Positions 20,528 through 29,429 of a stretch of DNA of 64,000 bases are shown here, piece by piece. The notes below the pieces were generated by a model. That model was not told the origin of the DNA. It saw only the letters and a program-made list of their open reading frames with translations, and searched no databases. The stretch is from Candidatus Avimuribaculum pullicola (GTDB lineage: Bacteria > Bacteroidota > Bacteroidia > Bacteroidales > Muribaculaceae). Position 1 is the first letter of the stretch. Every line of letters starts with the position of its first letter. The stretch is taken from positions 97,596 through 161,595 of the forward strand of contig DVKC01000030.1 in NCBI GenBank assembly GCA_018716295.1, read 5' to 3'. Made by a program: the position numbers and the translations under genes.

Positions 20528-21976
20528 ATGGATACTAAGAAATTACGTCAAAAGATATTAGACCTTGCCATTCATGGTAAACTCGTACCGCAAGACCCGA
20601 ATGATGAACCTGCATCTGTCCTGCTTGAGCACATCAAGGCAGAGAAAGAACGGTTGATAAAAGAGGGGAAGATAAAAGGAAGTAAAAAGTCTGCAAAGGC
20701 TTCTGATACGCCCCATTATCAGCAGGATGTGCCGTATGAAGTACCAGAGAATTGGGTGTGGACAACTCTTGGAGAAATATGTTTATTCTTATCTAGAGGT
20801 AAATCACCAAAGTATTCAGATACAGATAAAACTTATCCTGTATTTGCTCAAAAATGTAATCTAAAAGAAGGTGGTATATCTTTAGAACAAGCACGCTTCT
20901 TAGATCCATCTACAATTTGTAAATGGAGTGAGGAATACAAACTAAAAACCGGAGATGTGCTTGTTAATTCAACAGGAACAGGGACAGTTGGGCGAACTCG
21001 ACTTTTCCACGAAAGTTATTTGAAACATTATCCTTTTGCTGTGCCTGATTCTCATGTCTCTGTTATAAGGACAGCTAGCGAGATTAAATCTGAATTTGTT
21101 TTTGCTTATATCTCATCTAAACTTATACAAGAGTACTTGGAAGATAATCTTGCGGGAAGTACCAATCAAAAGGAATTATATATCGGAGTTTTGTCGGATT
21201 TATCATTTCCTCTTCCTCCTTTTGCTGAGCAGCAGCGCATTGTCAAAGAAATCGAGTATTGGTTTGTCTTAATAGACCAGATAGAACAAGACAAATCTAA
21301 CTTGCAAACAGTCATCAAGCAAGCCAAAAGCAAAATCCTCGACCTCGCCATTCACGGTAAACTTGTGCCACAAGACCCGAATGACGAGCCAGCTTCGGAA
21401 TTGCTTAAACGTATCAACCCGAAAGTTGAAATCACTTGTGATAACGGGCATTATCCCGTTGGTTGGATTGATGTAATTCTAGGAGATATATTCTATCATA
21501 ATACGGGAAAGGCTCTTAACTCATCAAACAAAGAAGGTGTATTGAGAAACTATCTTACAACATCCAATGTGTATTGGAATCAGTTTGACTTGTCTCTTGT
21601 TAAACAAATGCCTTTTAGGGATAATGAGTTAGAAAAATGTACTGTTCAAAAGGGTGACTTACTTGTATGTGAAGGCGGAGATGTTGGCCGTTCTGCAATA
21701 TGGAATTTTGATTACAATATCTGCATTCAGAATCACATTCATAGATTGCGTCCTAAAGGAGACTTGAATGTCTCATTTTATTATTATGTTTTACGGTTCT
21801 TGAAAGAACATAATCGAATAGGAGGTAAAGGCATTGGATTGCTAGGGTTGTCGTCCAATGAATTGCATAAAATAGGAATGCCATTACCGCCACGAAAAGA
21901 ACAAGATAGAATAGTGTTAAAGATTGAAGAGCTGTTTTCCGTTCTTGATAACATTCAAAATGCCTTAGAAGCGTGA
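20528..21976 (+). CDS. hsdS: Type I restriction specificity subunit, expressed copy
   Basis: Two target-recognition domains (about 75-235 and 310-475) separated by conserved helices set the split recognition site of the complex. The conserved block K-I-L-D-L-A-I-H-G-K-L-V-P-Q-D-P-N-D-E-P-A-S appears at the N-terminus and again in the centre. This is the only copy with the N-terminal conserved region and operon position. Short repeats at the start of each recognition domain (20706-20720 and 21443-21456) recur inverted in the silent cassettes downstream, so both domains can be swapped. 482 aa. Confidence 0.93.
   Translation: MDTKKLRQKILDLAIHGKLVPQDPNDEPASVLLEHIKAEKERLIKEGKIKGSKKSAKASDTPHYQQDVPYEVPENWVWTTLGEICLFLSRGKSPKYSDTDKTYPVFAQKCNLKEGGISLEQARFLDPSTICKWSEEYKLKTGDVLVNSTGTGTVGRTRLFHESYLKHYPFAVPDSHVSVIRTASEIKSEFVFAYISSKLIQEYLEDNLAGSTNQKELYIGVLSDLSFPLPPFAEQQRIVKEIEYWFVLIDQIEQDKSNLQTVIKQAKSKILDLAIHGKLVPQDPNDEPASELLKRINPKVEITCDNGHYPVGWIDVILGDIFYHNTGKALNSSNKEGVLRNYLTTSNVYWNQFDLSLVKQMPFRDNELEKCTVQKGDLLVCEGGDVGRSAIWNFDYNICIQNHIHRLRPKGDLNVSFYYYVLRFLKEHNRIGGKGIGLLGLSSNELHKIGMPLPPRKEQDRIVLKIEELFSVLDNIQNALEA
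20706..20720 (+). repeat. Recombination site for TRD1 (ATACGCCCCATTATC)
   Basis: A 15-bp word, repeated exactly in inverted orientation at 24614-24628. It lies where the conserved N-terminus of HsdS meets the first recognition domain. Inversion between the pair would exchange both variable halves. Confidence 0.75.
21443..21456 (+). repeat. Recombination site for TRD2, expressed copy (AACGGGCATTATCC)
   Basis: A 14-bp word directly repeated at 22851-22864 and inverted at 23890-23903. It encodes N-G-H-Y-P just before the second recognition domain. It shares the core CATTATC with the TRD1 sites, which may be the recombinase core. Confidence 0.75.
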
Positions 21977-21995
21977 TAAGATGCGCTTCTAAGGC
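21962..21995 (+). terminator. Hairpin at the end of hsdS
   Basis: 12-bp stem GCCTTAGAAGCG / CGCTTCTAAGGC with a 10-nt loop that contains the hsdS stop codon. No T-run follows, so termination may be weak or the hairpin may only protect the mRNA end. It separates the convergent recombinase gene. Confidence 0.5.
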
Positions 21996-22002
21996 TACGT
22001 TA

Positions 22003-22806
22003 TTACCAATTTACTACCTTATCGACAATTTTCTGCTGTTCGCTGGCGGTGCGGCGCAGGTAGATGCGAGTGGTTTCTATGCTTTCATGTCCCATAAGGT
22101 CGGCCAATAAAGCAAGGTCGTTGAAACGGTCAAGGAAGTTTTTGGCGAAACGGTGACGGAAAGAATGAGGATAAACGACATCCCGATTTAGTCCATACTT
22201 ATCGGCAAAATGTTTAAGTTGCTGGGCTATGCCTCGTGTAGTGATGCGTTGCCCGAAACGGTTAAGAAAAATATAACCACTTGTCATGCTCTTTTTTTTC
22301 AACCATTGGGTAGCTTCAATTCTCAAATTCTTGGGGATATAAAGGCGGCGTATTTTTCCACCTTTGCTATAAAGATCGAGATAGCCTACCTTTACATGTT
22401 CTACCTTGATATGTAGTAACTCGCTCACACGGGCACCAGTAGCAGCCATAAACCAAACCACAAAATACCAGTCATCGTAGCCATCTGCTTTTAACCGTGC
22501 TTTCAGAAACTTATAGTCAGCATCACTAATCACGTTTTCCAAGAAGTTTTTCTGTTGCACTTTAACGAACTTCACTTTCAGCTTGTCCTGCTTGATAAAT
22601 TCCAGATACTTGTTGATACCCTGCAACCGTAGATTGACGGTCTGCGGCTTAAAGTTCTCGACCAAGTAGCCCTTATAGGCCAACAGGTTTTTCTTGTTTA
22701 CTTCTCCATAGTGACAGAGAAAGTAGTTCACCGTCCACACATACGATGTCACGGTATTCTTTGCCAAATTCGTTTTGGCAAGATAATTTTTGAATCTTGT
22801 TATCAT
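22003..22806 (-). CDS. Tyrosine recombinase of the hsdS shufflon
   Basis: Site-specific recombinase predicted to invert hsdS segments. All catalytic residues are present in 267 aa: R126 (A-T-G-A-R-V-S-E-L), K151, H214 and R217 (H-S-F-R-H), H240 (L-M-G-H) and nucleophile Y249. An N-terminal SAM-like core-binding domain occupies about 1-85. I start at ATG 22806 (M-I-T-R-F-K-N-Y-L); the frame extends to 22845 without a better start. The gene lies between hsdS cassettes, inside the segment flanked by the inverted TRD2 sites, and so is itself inverted in some configurations. Confidence 0.9.
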   Translation of the reverse strand: MITRFKNYLAKTNLAKNTVTSYVWTVNYFLCHYGEVNKKNLLAYKGYLVENFKPQTVNLRLQGINKYLEFIKQDKLKVKFVKVQQKNFLENVISDADYKFLKARLKADGYDDWYFVVWFMAATGARVSELLHIKVEHVKVGYLDLYSKGGKIRRLYIPKNLRIEATQWLKKKSMTSGYIFLNRFGQRITTRGIAQQLKHFADKYGLNRDVVYPHSFRHRFAKNFLDRFNDLALLADLMGHESIETTRIYLRRTASEQQKIVDKVVNW

Positions 22807-22850
22807 ATCATTTATTTTTATGAATACGACAACAATATAAAACACAACCT

Positions 22851-22864
22851 AACGGGCATTATCC
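22851..22864 (+). repeat. Recombination site for TRD2, silent cassette C
   Basis: Second copy of AACGGGCATTATCC, same orientation as 21443-21456 and inverted relative to 23890-23903. It marks the exact 5' edge of the silent cassette that follows. Confidence 0.75.
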
Positions 22865-23420
22865 ACAGTTGCCTGAAGGATGGATTAATGTAACCATCAA
22901 AGACGTATGTGAAAACATCAATGGATTATGGAAAGGGAAAAAAGAACCATTTGTAAATGTAGGAGTTATACGCAATACTAATTTTACAAAAGACTTCAAG
23001 TTAGACTATTCCAATATAGAGTATATTGATGTAGAAGAAAGAGCTTTTGCACAACGTCATTTGTTGAACGGAGATTTGATTGTAGAAAAATCTGGAGGTA
23101 GCGATAATAATCCCGTAGGAAGAGCTGTTTTATATGAAGGGGGTAATGGCGTATTTTCTTATAGCAATTTTACAATGGTTCTAAGGATAAAATATAAGGA
23201 GCTTGTCTTAAGCAAGTTCTTGTACTATTATATATTGGCAAAATATAAGGCAGGGGTAATGAAATCTATGCAAACCCAAACTACTGGTTTACATAATTTA
23301 ATCCTTGACAAATATCTTGCAATACCGTTATATCTTCCACCATACTCAGAACAAGAACGTATCATAAATAAGATTGAAGATATGTTTGAAAAACTTGACG
23401 CAATAATGGAGAGTCTATAA
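22851..23420 (+). pseudogene. Silent hsdS cassette C (second recognition domain only)
   Basis: An hsdS fragment that begins at the recombination site (N-G-H-Y-P-Q-L-P-E-G-W) and encodes one target-recognition domain plus the C-terminal helix (S-E-Q-E-R-I-I-N-K-I-E-D-M-F-E-K-L-D-A-I-M-E-S-L), about 190 aa. It has no own start codon other than a TTG at 22869 and no promoter, so it is a storage cassette. Inversion with cassette B, then with the expressed gene, could bring it into use. It is convergent with cassette B, and the stop codons nearly touch. Confidence 0.85.
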
Positions 23421-23435
23421 ATTCTCCATTATTGC
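23400..23435. terminator. Hairpin formed by the convergent hsdS 3' ends
   Basis: 13-bp perfect stem GCAATAATGGAGA / TCTCCATTATTGC with a 10-nt loop. It arises because both cassettes encode the same C-terminal residues (A-I-M-E) facing each other. It could stop read-through from either side. Confidence 0.5.
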
Positions 23436-24608
23436 ATCTAATCTACTCAGTGCTAAATTTATGGCAGCAACAATCCTTACTTGTTCGTTATAAGGCGGCA
23501 CAGGTACTTCTATTGCTTTAAATAGTTTTTTGTTCAAATGAGGTATTGCCGAACCTACTTTATTTTCACGCAAAGCCTTGCGATGCAAGTTTATAACGTG
23601 CAAGAGGTAGTCGGTAAACATATTTTCATTGATGTTTAGTTGCTTGAATGTGCTACCTTGATAACCTTCAATCGGTGTTCTGAACACTTCACCGGAGTTT
23701 TCTCCATCAACCAAAATCATCAGACTATTGGCTGCTACATATTTGCCACTTTTTAAAATCTTAAATTCACGCTCTCCTCTTAGATATTTCACGTCAAGGT
23801 TAGGCATTTCTTTACCGTCAACTTTCTCTCCATCCGCCAAAGAACATAGCATCTGCATGGGAACTATTACCCATCCATCAGGTAACTGCGGATAATGCCC
23901 GTTATCAGTTGTTATCTCGGTTTTCGGGTTGATGCGTTTGAGCAGTTCCGATGCTGGCTCGTCGTTCGGGTCTTGCGGCACGAGCTTGCCGTGAATGGCC
24001 AGGTCGAGGATTTTGCTTTTGGCTTGCTTGATGATGGTTTGCAAATCGGCTTTGCCTTGCTCAATTTTATCAATCCAAGCGAACCAATGTTCTATTTCTG
24101 TGACGATACGCTGCTGCTCCGCGAATGGAGGAATAGGAATATTAAGCGTTCTTAAATCGGTTTTATTAAACTTTCCTTGAGCCGTAGAACTGGAAATTAT
24201 GCGTAACCGCTCTTGACCAAATGGAGATAAGAATAAATATTGTAGCCATTTCTTATGTGTATCTTTATAGCACCTAATCATTATTGAATTTGGTGCTAAA
24301 GTCATTCTTTCTCGTAAATAGGGTACAATAAAGACCTTTCCGATAGATGCTCCAATGTTTGGCAATATAAGCTCCCCTCCAAAGAGGTTTGAATTAGATA
24401 AAAATTCATAACCATGTTGGTCTGTATATGCTAAATCTTTTGTGAAATTATTTTGAAAATCTTTGGTACGAACCAATATTGCATATTCTGGTTCATCATA
24501 ATACCTCACATTTTCCCTCAATGATGCAAAGCTCCCACTTGCTACAAAATCAGTTGTTTCTTTTATGAAATCTTCTAACTTACACCACGCCCAGCCATTC
24601 GGCAGCAA
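23415..24608 (-). pseudogene. Silent hsdS cassette B (both recognition domains, no N-terminal helix)
   Basis: Encodes two complete recognition domains and the central conserved block, but lacks the N-terminal conserved region present in the expressed copy (M-D-T-K-K-L-R-Q-K-I). Coding similarity continues upstream of the first ATG to P-H-Y-P-Y-L-L-P-N-G-W and stops at the inverted TRD1 site at 24614-24628. It has no promoter that I can see. Inversion across 20706-24628 would fuse it to the expressed N-terminus. It is therefore a reservoir, not a free-standing hsdS, although the reading frame is intact at 397 aa. Confidence 0.85.
23890..23903 (-). repeat. Recombination site for TRD2, cassette B
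   Basis: Reverse complement of AACGGGCATTATCC, so inverted relative to 21443-21456 and 22851-22864. The match to the expressed copy extends to 18 bp (TGAT added at the 5' end). Confidence 0.75.
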
Positions 24609-24613
24609 ATAGG

Positions 24614-24628
24614 GATAATGGGGCGTAT
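24614..24628 (-). repeat. Recombination site for TRD1, cassette B
   Basis: Exact reverse complement of 20706-20720. It marks the outer limit of the invertible hsdS region. Confidence 0.75.
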
Positions 24629-24842
24629 GTATTGATCCACTTTGAATGCTGCTATCTTATTTGTAATTAACCCATAGAAATATAGCTAAATAGCAGAACG
24701 TCAAAGTCATTTCTGAGTTTTGAGCCAACGATTAGAAAGCTATGTGTCATCATTCTTTTCAAGTGTATTGACAATACGTTTCTTGTGTTCCATGAAATGT
24801 CATGATGGGCATTGTGTTGTAGCCATTGGATTGTTATATAAA

Positions 24843-24875
24843 AATGGGGTGCAACTCATTGAGTTGCACCCCACT
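24843..24875 (-). terminator. Rho-independent terminator of dnaK
   Basis: Nearly perfect hairpin TGGGGTGCAACTCA / TGAGTTGCACCCCA followed on the minus strand by ATTTTTATAT. It lies about 30 bp past the dnaK stop. The rest of 24629-24904 holds no gene that I can see. Confidence 0.85.
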
Positions 24876-24904
24876 TTCATGTGGTTATCGTTGGTTGTCG
24901 ATAT

Positions 24905-26818
24905 TTACTTCACTTCCTCGAAGGGAACGTCGGTTACGTCGCCGTTGTTGCCGCCTTGTTGGTTACCGCCTTGTTGGCCTGCACCTGGTTGAGGGCCGGC
25001 TTGTGATTGTTGTTGACCGGCAGCGTTGTACATGTCTTGCGAAGCTGCGTGGAACACGGTTTCGAGTTCTTTCATTGCAGCGTCGATAGCAGCCACGTCT
25101 TGGCGTTGGTGAGCTTCTTTCAGCTTGGCAAGGGCAGCTTCAATCTGCGACTTCTTGTCGGCTGGCAGCTTGTCGCCGAGGTCTTTGAGGCTCTTTTCGG
25201 TTTGGAAAATCATCGAGTCGGCTTGGTTAATCTTGTCGATGCGTTCCTTTTCGCGGGCATCAGCTGCGGCGTTGGCTGCGGCTTCGTCTTTCATACGCTT
25301 GATTTCCTCATCGCTCAAGCCGCTTGATGCTTCGATTCGTATGCTTTGTTCCTTGCCAGTGGCTTTATCTTTGGCCGAAACGTTCAAGATACCGTTTGCG
25401 TCGATTTCAAAAGTAACTTCGATTTGTGGCACACCACGGGGTGCAGGAGCAATGCCGTCGAGGTGGAAGCGTCCCAGTGTCTTGTCGTCTTTAGCCATTG
25501 GGCGTTCGCCTTGCAACACGTGGATTTCAACCGAAGACTGGTTGTCGGCTGCGGTCGAGAATACTTCGCTCTTGCGGGTTGGGATAGTGGTGTTGGCATC
25601 AATCAACTTGGTCATTACGCCTCCGAGTGTTTCGATACCTACCGACAAAGGAACTACGTCGAGCAACAGCACGTCTTTCACATCACCGCTAAGCACGCCA
25701 CCTTGTATTGCTGCACCCACTGCTACTACTTCGTCGGGGTTAACACCCTTTGAAGGAGCTTTGCCGAAGAACTTTTCTACAATTTGTTGAACGGCTGGGA
25801 TACGAGTAGAACCACCTACAAGGATAACCTCATCAATCTGTGAAGCTGTCAGGCCAGCATCGCGCAGAGCTTGTTCGCAAGGTTTGATAGTGGCTTGTAT
25901 CAAGCTGTCGCACAATTGTTCAAATTTTGCGCGAGTCAATGTCTTGACAAGGTGCTTTGGAATACCATTGACTGGCATTATGTAAGGCAAGTTGATTTCG
26001 GTCGAAGTCGAGCTTGACAATTCGATTTTGGCTTTTTCGGCAGCCTCTTTAAGGCGTTGCAATGCCATTGCATCTTTGCGCAGGTCAACACCTTCTTCGC
26101 TTTGGAATTCGTCGGCGAGCCAGTCGATGATGCGGTGGTCGAAGTCATCGCCGCCAAGGTGTGTATCACCATTGGTCGATTTTACTTCAAATACGCCGTC
26201 GCCCAATTCAAGGATAGAGATATCGAATGTACCACCACCGAGGTCGAACACGGCGATGCGCTTGTCGCTTGTCGATTTGTCGAGGCCGTAGGCAAGTGCG
26301 GCAGCTGTAGGTTCGTTCACGATACGCATTACTTTCAGACCGGCAATTTCACCAGCTTCCTTGGTGGCTTGGCGTTGAGAGTCGTTGAAGTATGCAGGAA
26401 CGGTGATAACAGCTTCGCTGACAGTTTGTCCGAGGTAATCTTCGGCTGTTTTCTTCATTTTTTGGAGAATCATTGCCGAGATTTCTTGTGGAGTGTAGTC
26501 GCGGTTGTCGATTCTCACTTTCGGCAGCCCGTTTTCCGAGCGAACCACCTGATAGGGTACGCGAGAAATCTCGTTTTGCACGTTTTCATAGTTTTCGCCC
26601 ATGAAACGTTTGATAGAGAACACTGTCCTTGTAGGGTTTGTGATAGCTTGACGTTTTGCTGGTTCGCCCACTTTGCGTTCGCCACCATCTACAAAAGCTA
26701 CAATTGAAGGAGTGGTATTGCGACCTTCGCTGTTAGGAATAACAACTGGGTCTTTACCCTCAAGTACTGCAACGCATGAGTTGGTAGTACCTAAATCTAT
26801 TCCAATAATCTTTCCCAT
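24905..26818 (-). CDS. dnaK: Chaperone protein DnaK (Hsp70)
   Basis: ATP-dependent chaperone for folding and rescue of cytoplasmic proteins. It begins [14 protein letters not shown] and has the Hsp70 signatures [22 protein letters not shown] and [12 protein letters not shown] substrate-binding domain and helical lid follow, and it ends in a Gly/Gln-rich tail and D-V-P-F-E-E-V-K. 637 aa is typical. grpE and dnaJ are not adjacent. The 366-bp upstream region has a small hairpin but no CIRCE element. Confidence 0.98.
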   Translation of the reverse strand: MGKIIGIDLGTTNSCVAVLEGKDPVVIPNSEGRNTTPSIVAFVDGGERKVGEPAKRQAITNPTRTVFSIKRFMGENYENVQNEISRVPYQVVRSENGLPKVRIDNRDYTPQEISAMILQKMKKTAEDYLGQTVSEAVITVPAYFNDSQRQATKEAGEIAGLKVMRIVNEPTAAALAYGLDKSTSDKRIAVFDLGGGTFDISILELGDGVFEVKSTNGDTHLGGDDFDHRIIDWLADEFQSEEGVDLRKDAMALQRLKEAAEKAKIELSSSTSTEINLPYIMPVNGIPKHLVKTLTRAKFEQLCDSLIQATIKPCEQALRDAGLTASQIDEVILVGGSTRIPAVQQIVEKFFGKAPSKGVNPDEVVAVGAAIQGGVLSGDVKDVLLLDVVPLSVGIETLGGVMTKLIDANTTIPTRKSEVFSTAADNQSSVEIHVLQGERPMAKDDKTLGRFHLDGIAPAPRGVPQIEVTFEIDANGILNVSAKDKATGKEQSIRIEASSGLSDEEIKRMKDEAAANAAADAREKERIDKINQADSMIFQTEKSLKDLGDKLPADKKSQIEAALAKLKEAHQRQDVAAIDAAMKELETVFHAASQDMYNAAGQQQSQAGPQPGAGQQGGNQQGGNNGDVTDVPFEEVK

Positions 26819-27184
26819 AATTTCTATGTTTTTTATTTGTTATTAATCAATATCAATTGGCCAACTTTTAAGCCTCTGTAGCGTGTTACAGAGCGTAGCC
26901 GCATAGTAACGTTGCAAATGTTATGCCAAAAACGCAAAAGTGCCGTAAAAAGGCATGTCGGAATGCTTTTTGTGTGTCGTTAATACTGCCATAACGTCAG
27001 TATATGGTGGCTGAGAAATGGGTAAGGTTGGCATATAAGTGGTTTGTTTTGCGCTTTTTCGCGGTGTTTAGTGTCCTATTTTGCGGTGTTTAAAATTTTT
27101 TTGATATTTAATTATTGTATAATTAATGGGTATGCTGTATTTTTGTATGCTGAATAGCATAGTTTTGTAGCACCCTAATACGTT
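26819..27184. other. Divergent intergenic region between dnaK and the Crp/Fnr gene (366 bp)
   Basis: Contains a 7-bp hairpin in the dnaK leader (CTCTGTA at 26874-26880, TACAGAG at 26887-26893), a direct repeat GCGGTGTTTA (about 27061-27070 and 27083-27092), and the promoter of the Crp/Fnr gene. No gene seen. Confidence 0.55.
27115..27145 (+). promoter_or_regulatory. Promoter of the Crp/Fnr-family gene
   Basis: TTG at 27115-27117, a 20-bp spacer and TATTTTTG at 27138-27145. A second possible -7 box, TAGTTTTG, lies at 27160-27167 but without a well-placed TTG. Confidence 0.6.
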
Positions 27185-27886
27185 ATGATTAAAAAAAGCA
27201 CCCTTGAGAATATAATAAAGGAAGACTTAGCCGAGATATGGTCGATATTGACTCCGGAAGAAAAACGTCTTGTGGCTGACAATTTTGTCATTCATAATTT
27301 CAAGAAAAACCAGATAATATATGCCGAGAATGATGAGCCTGAGTACTTATGGTGTCTTTTGAAAGGGAAAGTAAAGATGTTCAAAGATGGCATAGGCGGG
27401 CGGCAGCAGATTTTGCGCCTGTACAGGCCTATCCAATACTTCGGATACCGTGCATATTTTGCCAATGAGCCATACGTGTCGAGCACATCGGCTTTTGAAC
27501 CGTCGCAATTAGGGGCTATAAGCATGAAGATTGTCACGAATATAATAGACCAGAACCGCAAGTTGGCTTGGTTTTTCATTCATGAGTTGTCGAAGCACTT
27601 GGGCGGGTCGGACACGAAGATGGTGAACTTGACGCAGAAACATATACGTGGCCGCCTTGCCGAGGCGTTGACAATACTTATCGACAATTACGGGTTTGAA
27701 GATGATGGCGAAACATTGAAGATATACATGGCTCGTGAAGATCTTGCCAATTTGTCGAATATGACCACATCGAACGCAATTCGCACATTGTCGTCGTTCG
27801 TGAGCGAAAAGATTATAACTGTCGATGGTCGCAGAATTAAAATAATGAACGAGGCTGCATTGCGCAAAATCAGCAAATTTGGTTAA
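27185..27886 (+). CDS. Crp/Fnr-family transcriptional regulator
   Basis: Residues about 20-140 form a cyclic-nucleotide-binding (cNMP) beta-roll (I-I-Y-A-E-N-D-E-P-E-Y-L-W-C-L-L-K-G-K-V-K-M). Residues about 155-225 form a winged helix with the recognition-helix area N-L-S-N-M-T-T-S-N-A-I-R-T-L. There is no N-terminal Cys cluster, so it is not an FNR-type Fe-S sensor. 233 aa. Ligand and regulon are unknown; the direct repeats upstream could be autoregulatory sites, which is a guess. Confidence 0.9.
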   Translation: MIKKSTLENIIKEDLAEIWSILTPEEKRLVADNFVIHNFKKNQIIYAENDEPEYLWCLLKGKVKMFKDGIGGRQQILRLYRPIQYFGYRAYFANEPYVSSTSAFEPSQLGAISMKIVTNIIDQNRKLAWFFIHELSKHLGGSDTKMVNLTQKHIRGRLAEALTILIDNYGFEDDGETLKIYMAREDLANLSNMTTSNAIRTLSSFVSEKIITVDGRRIKIMNEAALRKISKFG

Positions 27887-27911
27887 ACGCCGCATTGAGT
27901 GGCTCATATAT

Positions 27912-28475
27912 ATGCTTATTGCCGAAACGAAACGTAAGGAAAACATGGCCGAATACCTGCTATACATGTGGCAGGTGGAAGACTTGATACGCGCCAATGG
28001 CTGTGACATTGATGCCATTGAACGCAACTTGATTTCACGCTACGATGTGGACGATGCCAAACGTGGCGAAATACGCGAATGGTATGAAAACTTGGTGAAA
28101 ATGATGGAGCATGAAGGTGTCAAGCAAGGGGGGCACCTGCAAATCACCAAGAATGTAATAATACGCCTCACCGATTTCCATAACGCATTGCTGGCTTCAC
28201 CCAAATTCCCCGAATATAGGGCCGAGTATTACAAGACGTTGCCATATATAGTGGAATTGCGGGCAAAATCGGGCGAAGAGCCATCGGGCGAAATTGAAAC
28301 GTGCTTCAATTTGCTATATGGCACGTTGCTACTGCGGCTTCAACACCGCGAGGTGAGTAAAGGCACGGAAGAAGCCGTTGCCCAGGTTTCTCGGTTGTTG
28401 GCACGATTGTCGGCATTGTATCTGAAAGATGAGCAGAAGCCGATTATCGATGATGACGATGAGGTGGCGTTGTAG
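27912..28475 (+). CDS. DUF4924 family protein
   Basis: Bacteroidetes-specific protein of unknown function. The ATG at 27912 (M-L-I-A-E-T-K-R-K-E-N-M-A-E-Y-L-L-Y-M-W-Q-V-E-D) is chosen over a TTG at 27879 inside the preceding gene because this N-terminus agrees with the family as I remember it. All-helical, 187 aa, with an acidic C-terminal tail. Its position just before rfbD and prfC is, to my recollection, common in Bacteroidales. Confidence 0.8.
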   Translation: MLIAETKRKENMAEYLLYMWQVEDLIRANGCDIDAIERNLISRYDVDDAKRGEIREWYENLVKMMEHEGVKQGGHLQITKNVIIRLTDFHNALLASPKFPEYRAEYYKTLPYIVELRAKSGEEPSGEIETCFNLLYGTLLLRLQHREVSKGTEEAVAQVSRLLARLSALYLKDEQKPIIDDDDEVAL

Positions 28476-28552
28476 CTATGTGGCACATGCTGCCAATAGC
28501 AGTATAGGTTGTGTGAAGAAGGGAAATTATGCGAACAAAATAGAATGATTTT

Positions 28553-29419
28553 ATGTCAAAGAATTTGTTGATTACAGGTGCAAATGGGCAACTTGGCAAC
28601 GAGATGCGGAACTTATTGGCAAGTAATAGGCAATTTAATTCTTTTTTTGCCGACATTGACACGCTTGACATTACCGATGCTCATGCCGTGTACCATTTTG
28701 TCGAGAGCAATAAGATTGACATTATAATAAATTGTGCCGCTTACACGGCTGTTGACAGTGCCGAGGATGATCTTGTGGCATGTGCGAAAATCAATGTCGA
28801 GGCTGTGGGAAACTTGGCGGGTACTGCACGTAATTGTGGTGCCAAAGTCCTGCATGTTTCGACCGACTATGTATTTGATGGGTTTAACTATCAACCATAT
28901 ACCGAGGAAGATGTTACAAATCCCAAGACAGTGTATGGCATAACCAAGCGTGATGGCGAACGGCTGTTGCTGAAAACCGCACCTGATAGCATAGTTGTAC
29001 GCACGGCATGGCTATATTCGCCTTACGGCAAGAATTTTGTGAAAACAATGATAAACCTTGGCAGGGAAAAGGGCCAGTTGCGCGTAGTGTGTGACCAAAT
29101 CGGTACGCCCACATGTGCTGCCGACCTTGCTGCGGCCATTTACGCGATAGTGTCGGCGGCAGAATGGTTGCCAGGGATATATCATTTTTCCGACGAAGGC
29201 GTTTGTTCATGGTATGACTTTGCCAAGGCTATCCATCGCCTTGCAGGAATAACCACGTGCAAAGTGGTGCCAGTCAAGACAAAGGAATATCCTACGCGAG
29301 CTATGCGCCCGTTATATAGCGTCCTTGACAAGAGTAAAATCAAACAGACATTTGGCATAGAAATCCCATACTGGGAGGAAAGCCTTGAGAAATGTGTAAC
29401 AACAATCATAAATCAATAA
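28553..29419 (+). CDS. rfbD: dTDP-4-dehydrorhamnose reductase
   Basis: NAD(P)H-dependent reductase for the last step of dTDP-L-rhamnose synthesis. The Rossmann motif is G-A-N-G-Q-L-G-N-E near residue 9. The catalytic S/T-Y-K triad appears as S-T-D-Y-V-F-D-G and Y-G-I-T-K. 288 aa. rfbA and rfbB are about 23 kb away in this window, rfbC was not found, and the usual four-gene rml operon is split. Confidence 0.92.
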   Translation: MSKNLLITGANGQLGNEMRNLLASNRQFNSFFADIDTLDITDAHAVYHFVESNKIDIIINCAAYTAVDSAEDDLVACAKINVEAVGNLAGTARNCGAKVLHVSTDYVFDGFNYQPYTEEDVTNPKTVYGITKRDGERLLLKTAPDSIVVRTAWLYSPYGKNFVKTMINLGREKGQLRVVCDQIGTPTCAADLAAAIYAIVSAAEWLPGIYHFSDEGVCSWYDFAKAIHRLAGITTCKVVPVKTKEYPTRAMRPLYSVLDKSKIKQTFGIEIPYWEESLEKCVTTIINQ

Positions 29420-29429
29420 AATAACACCA

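Noticed and set aside
23415..24608. Cassette B as a second functional hsdS
   Set aside because: It lacks the conserved N-terminal region and a promoter, and its edge coincides exactly with the inverted recombination site.
24629..24904. Possible small gene between the hsdS cassettes and dnaK
   Set aside because: The open frames overlap the dnaK terminator and dnaK itself, and have no recognisable start or composition.
25125..25790. 221-residue open frame antisense to dnaK
   Set aside because: dnaK is certain; the antisense frame is a codon-bias shadow, as are the others of 100-299 residues opposite prfC, degP and the dynamin gene.
26874..26893. Inverted repeat upstream of dnaK as a CIRCE heat-shock operator
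   Set aside because: CIRCE is TTAGCACTC-N9-GAGTGCTAA; this one is CTCTGTA-N6-TACAGAG and only a minor leader hairpin.
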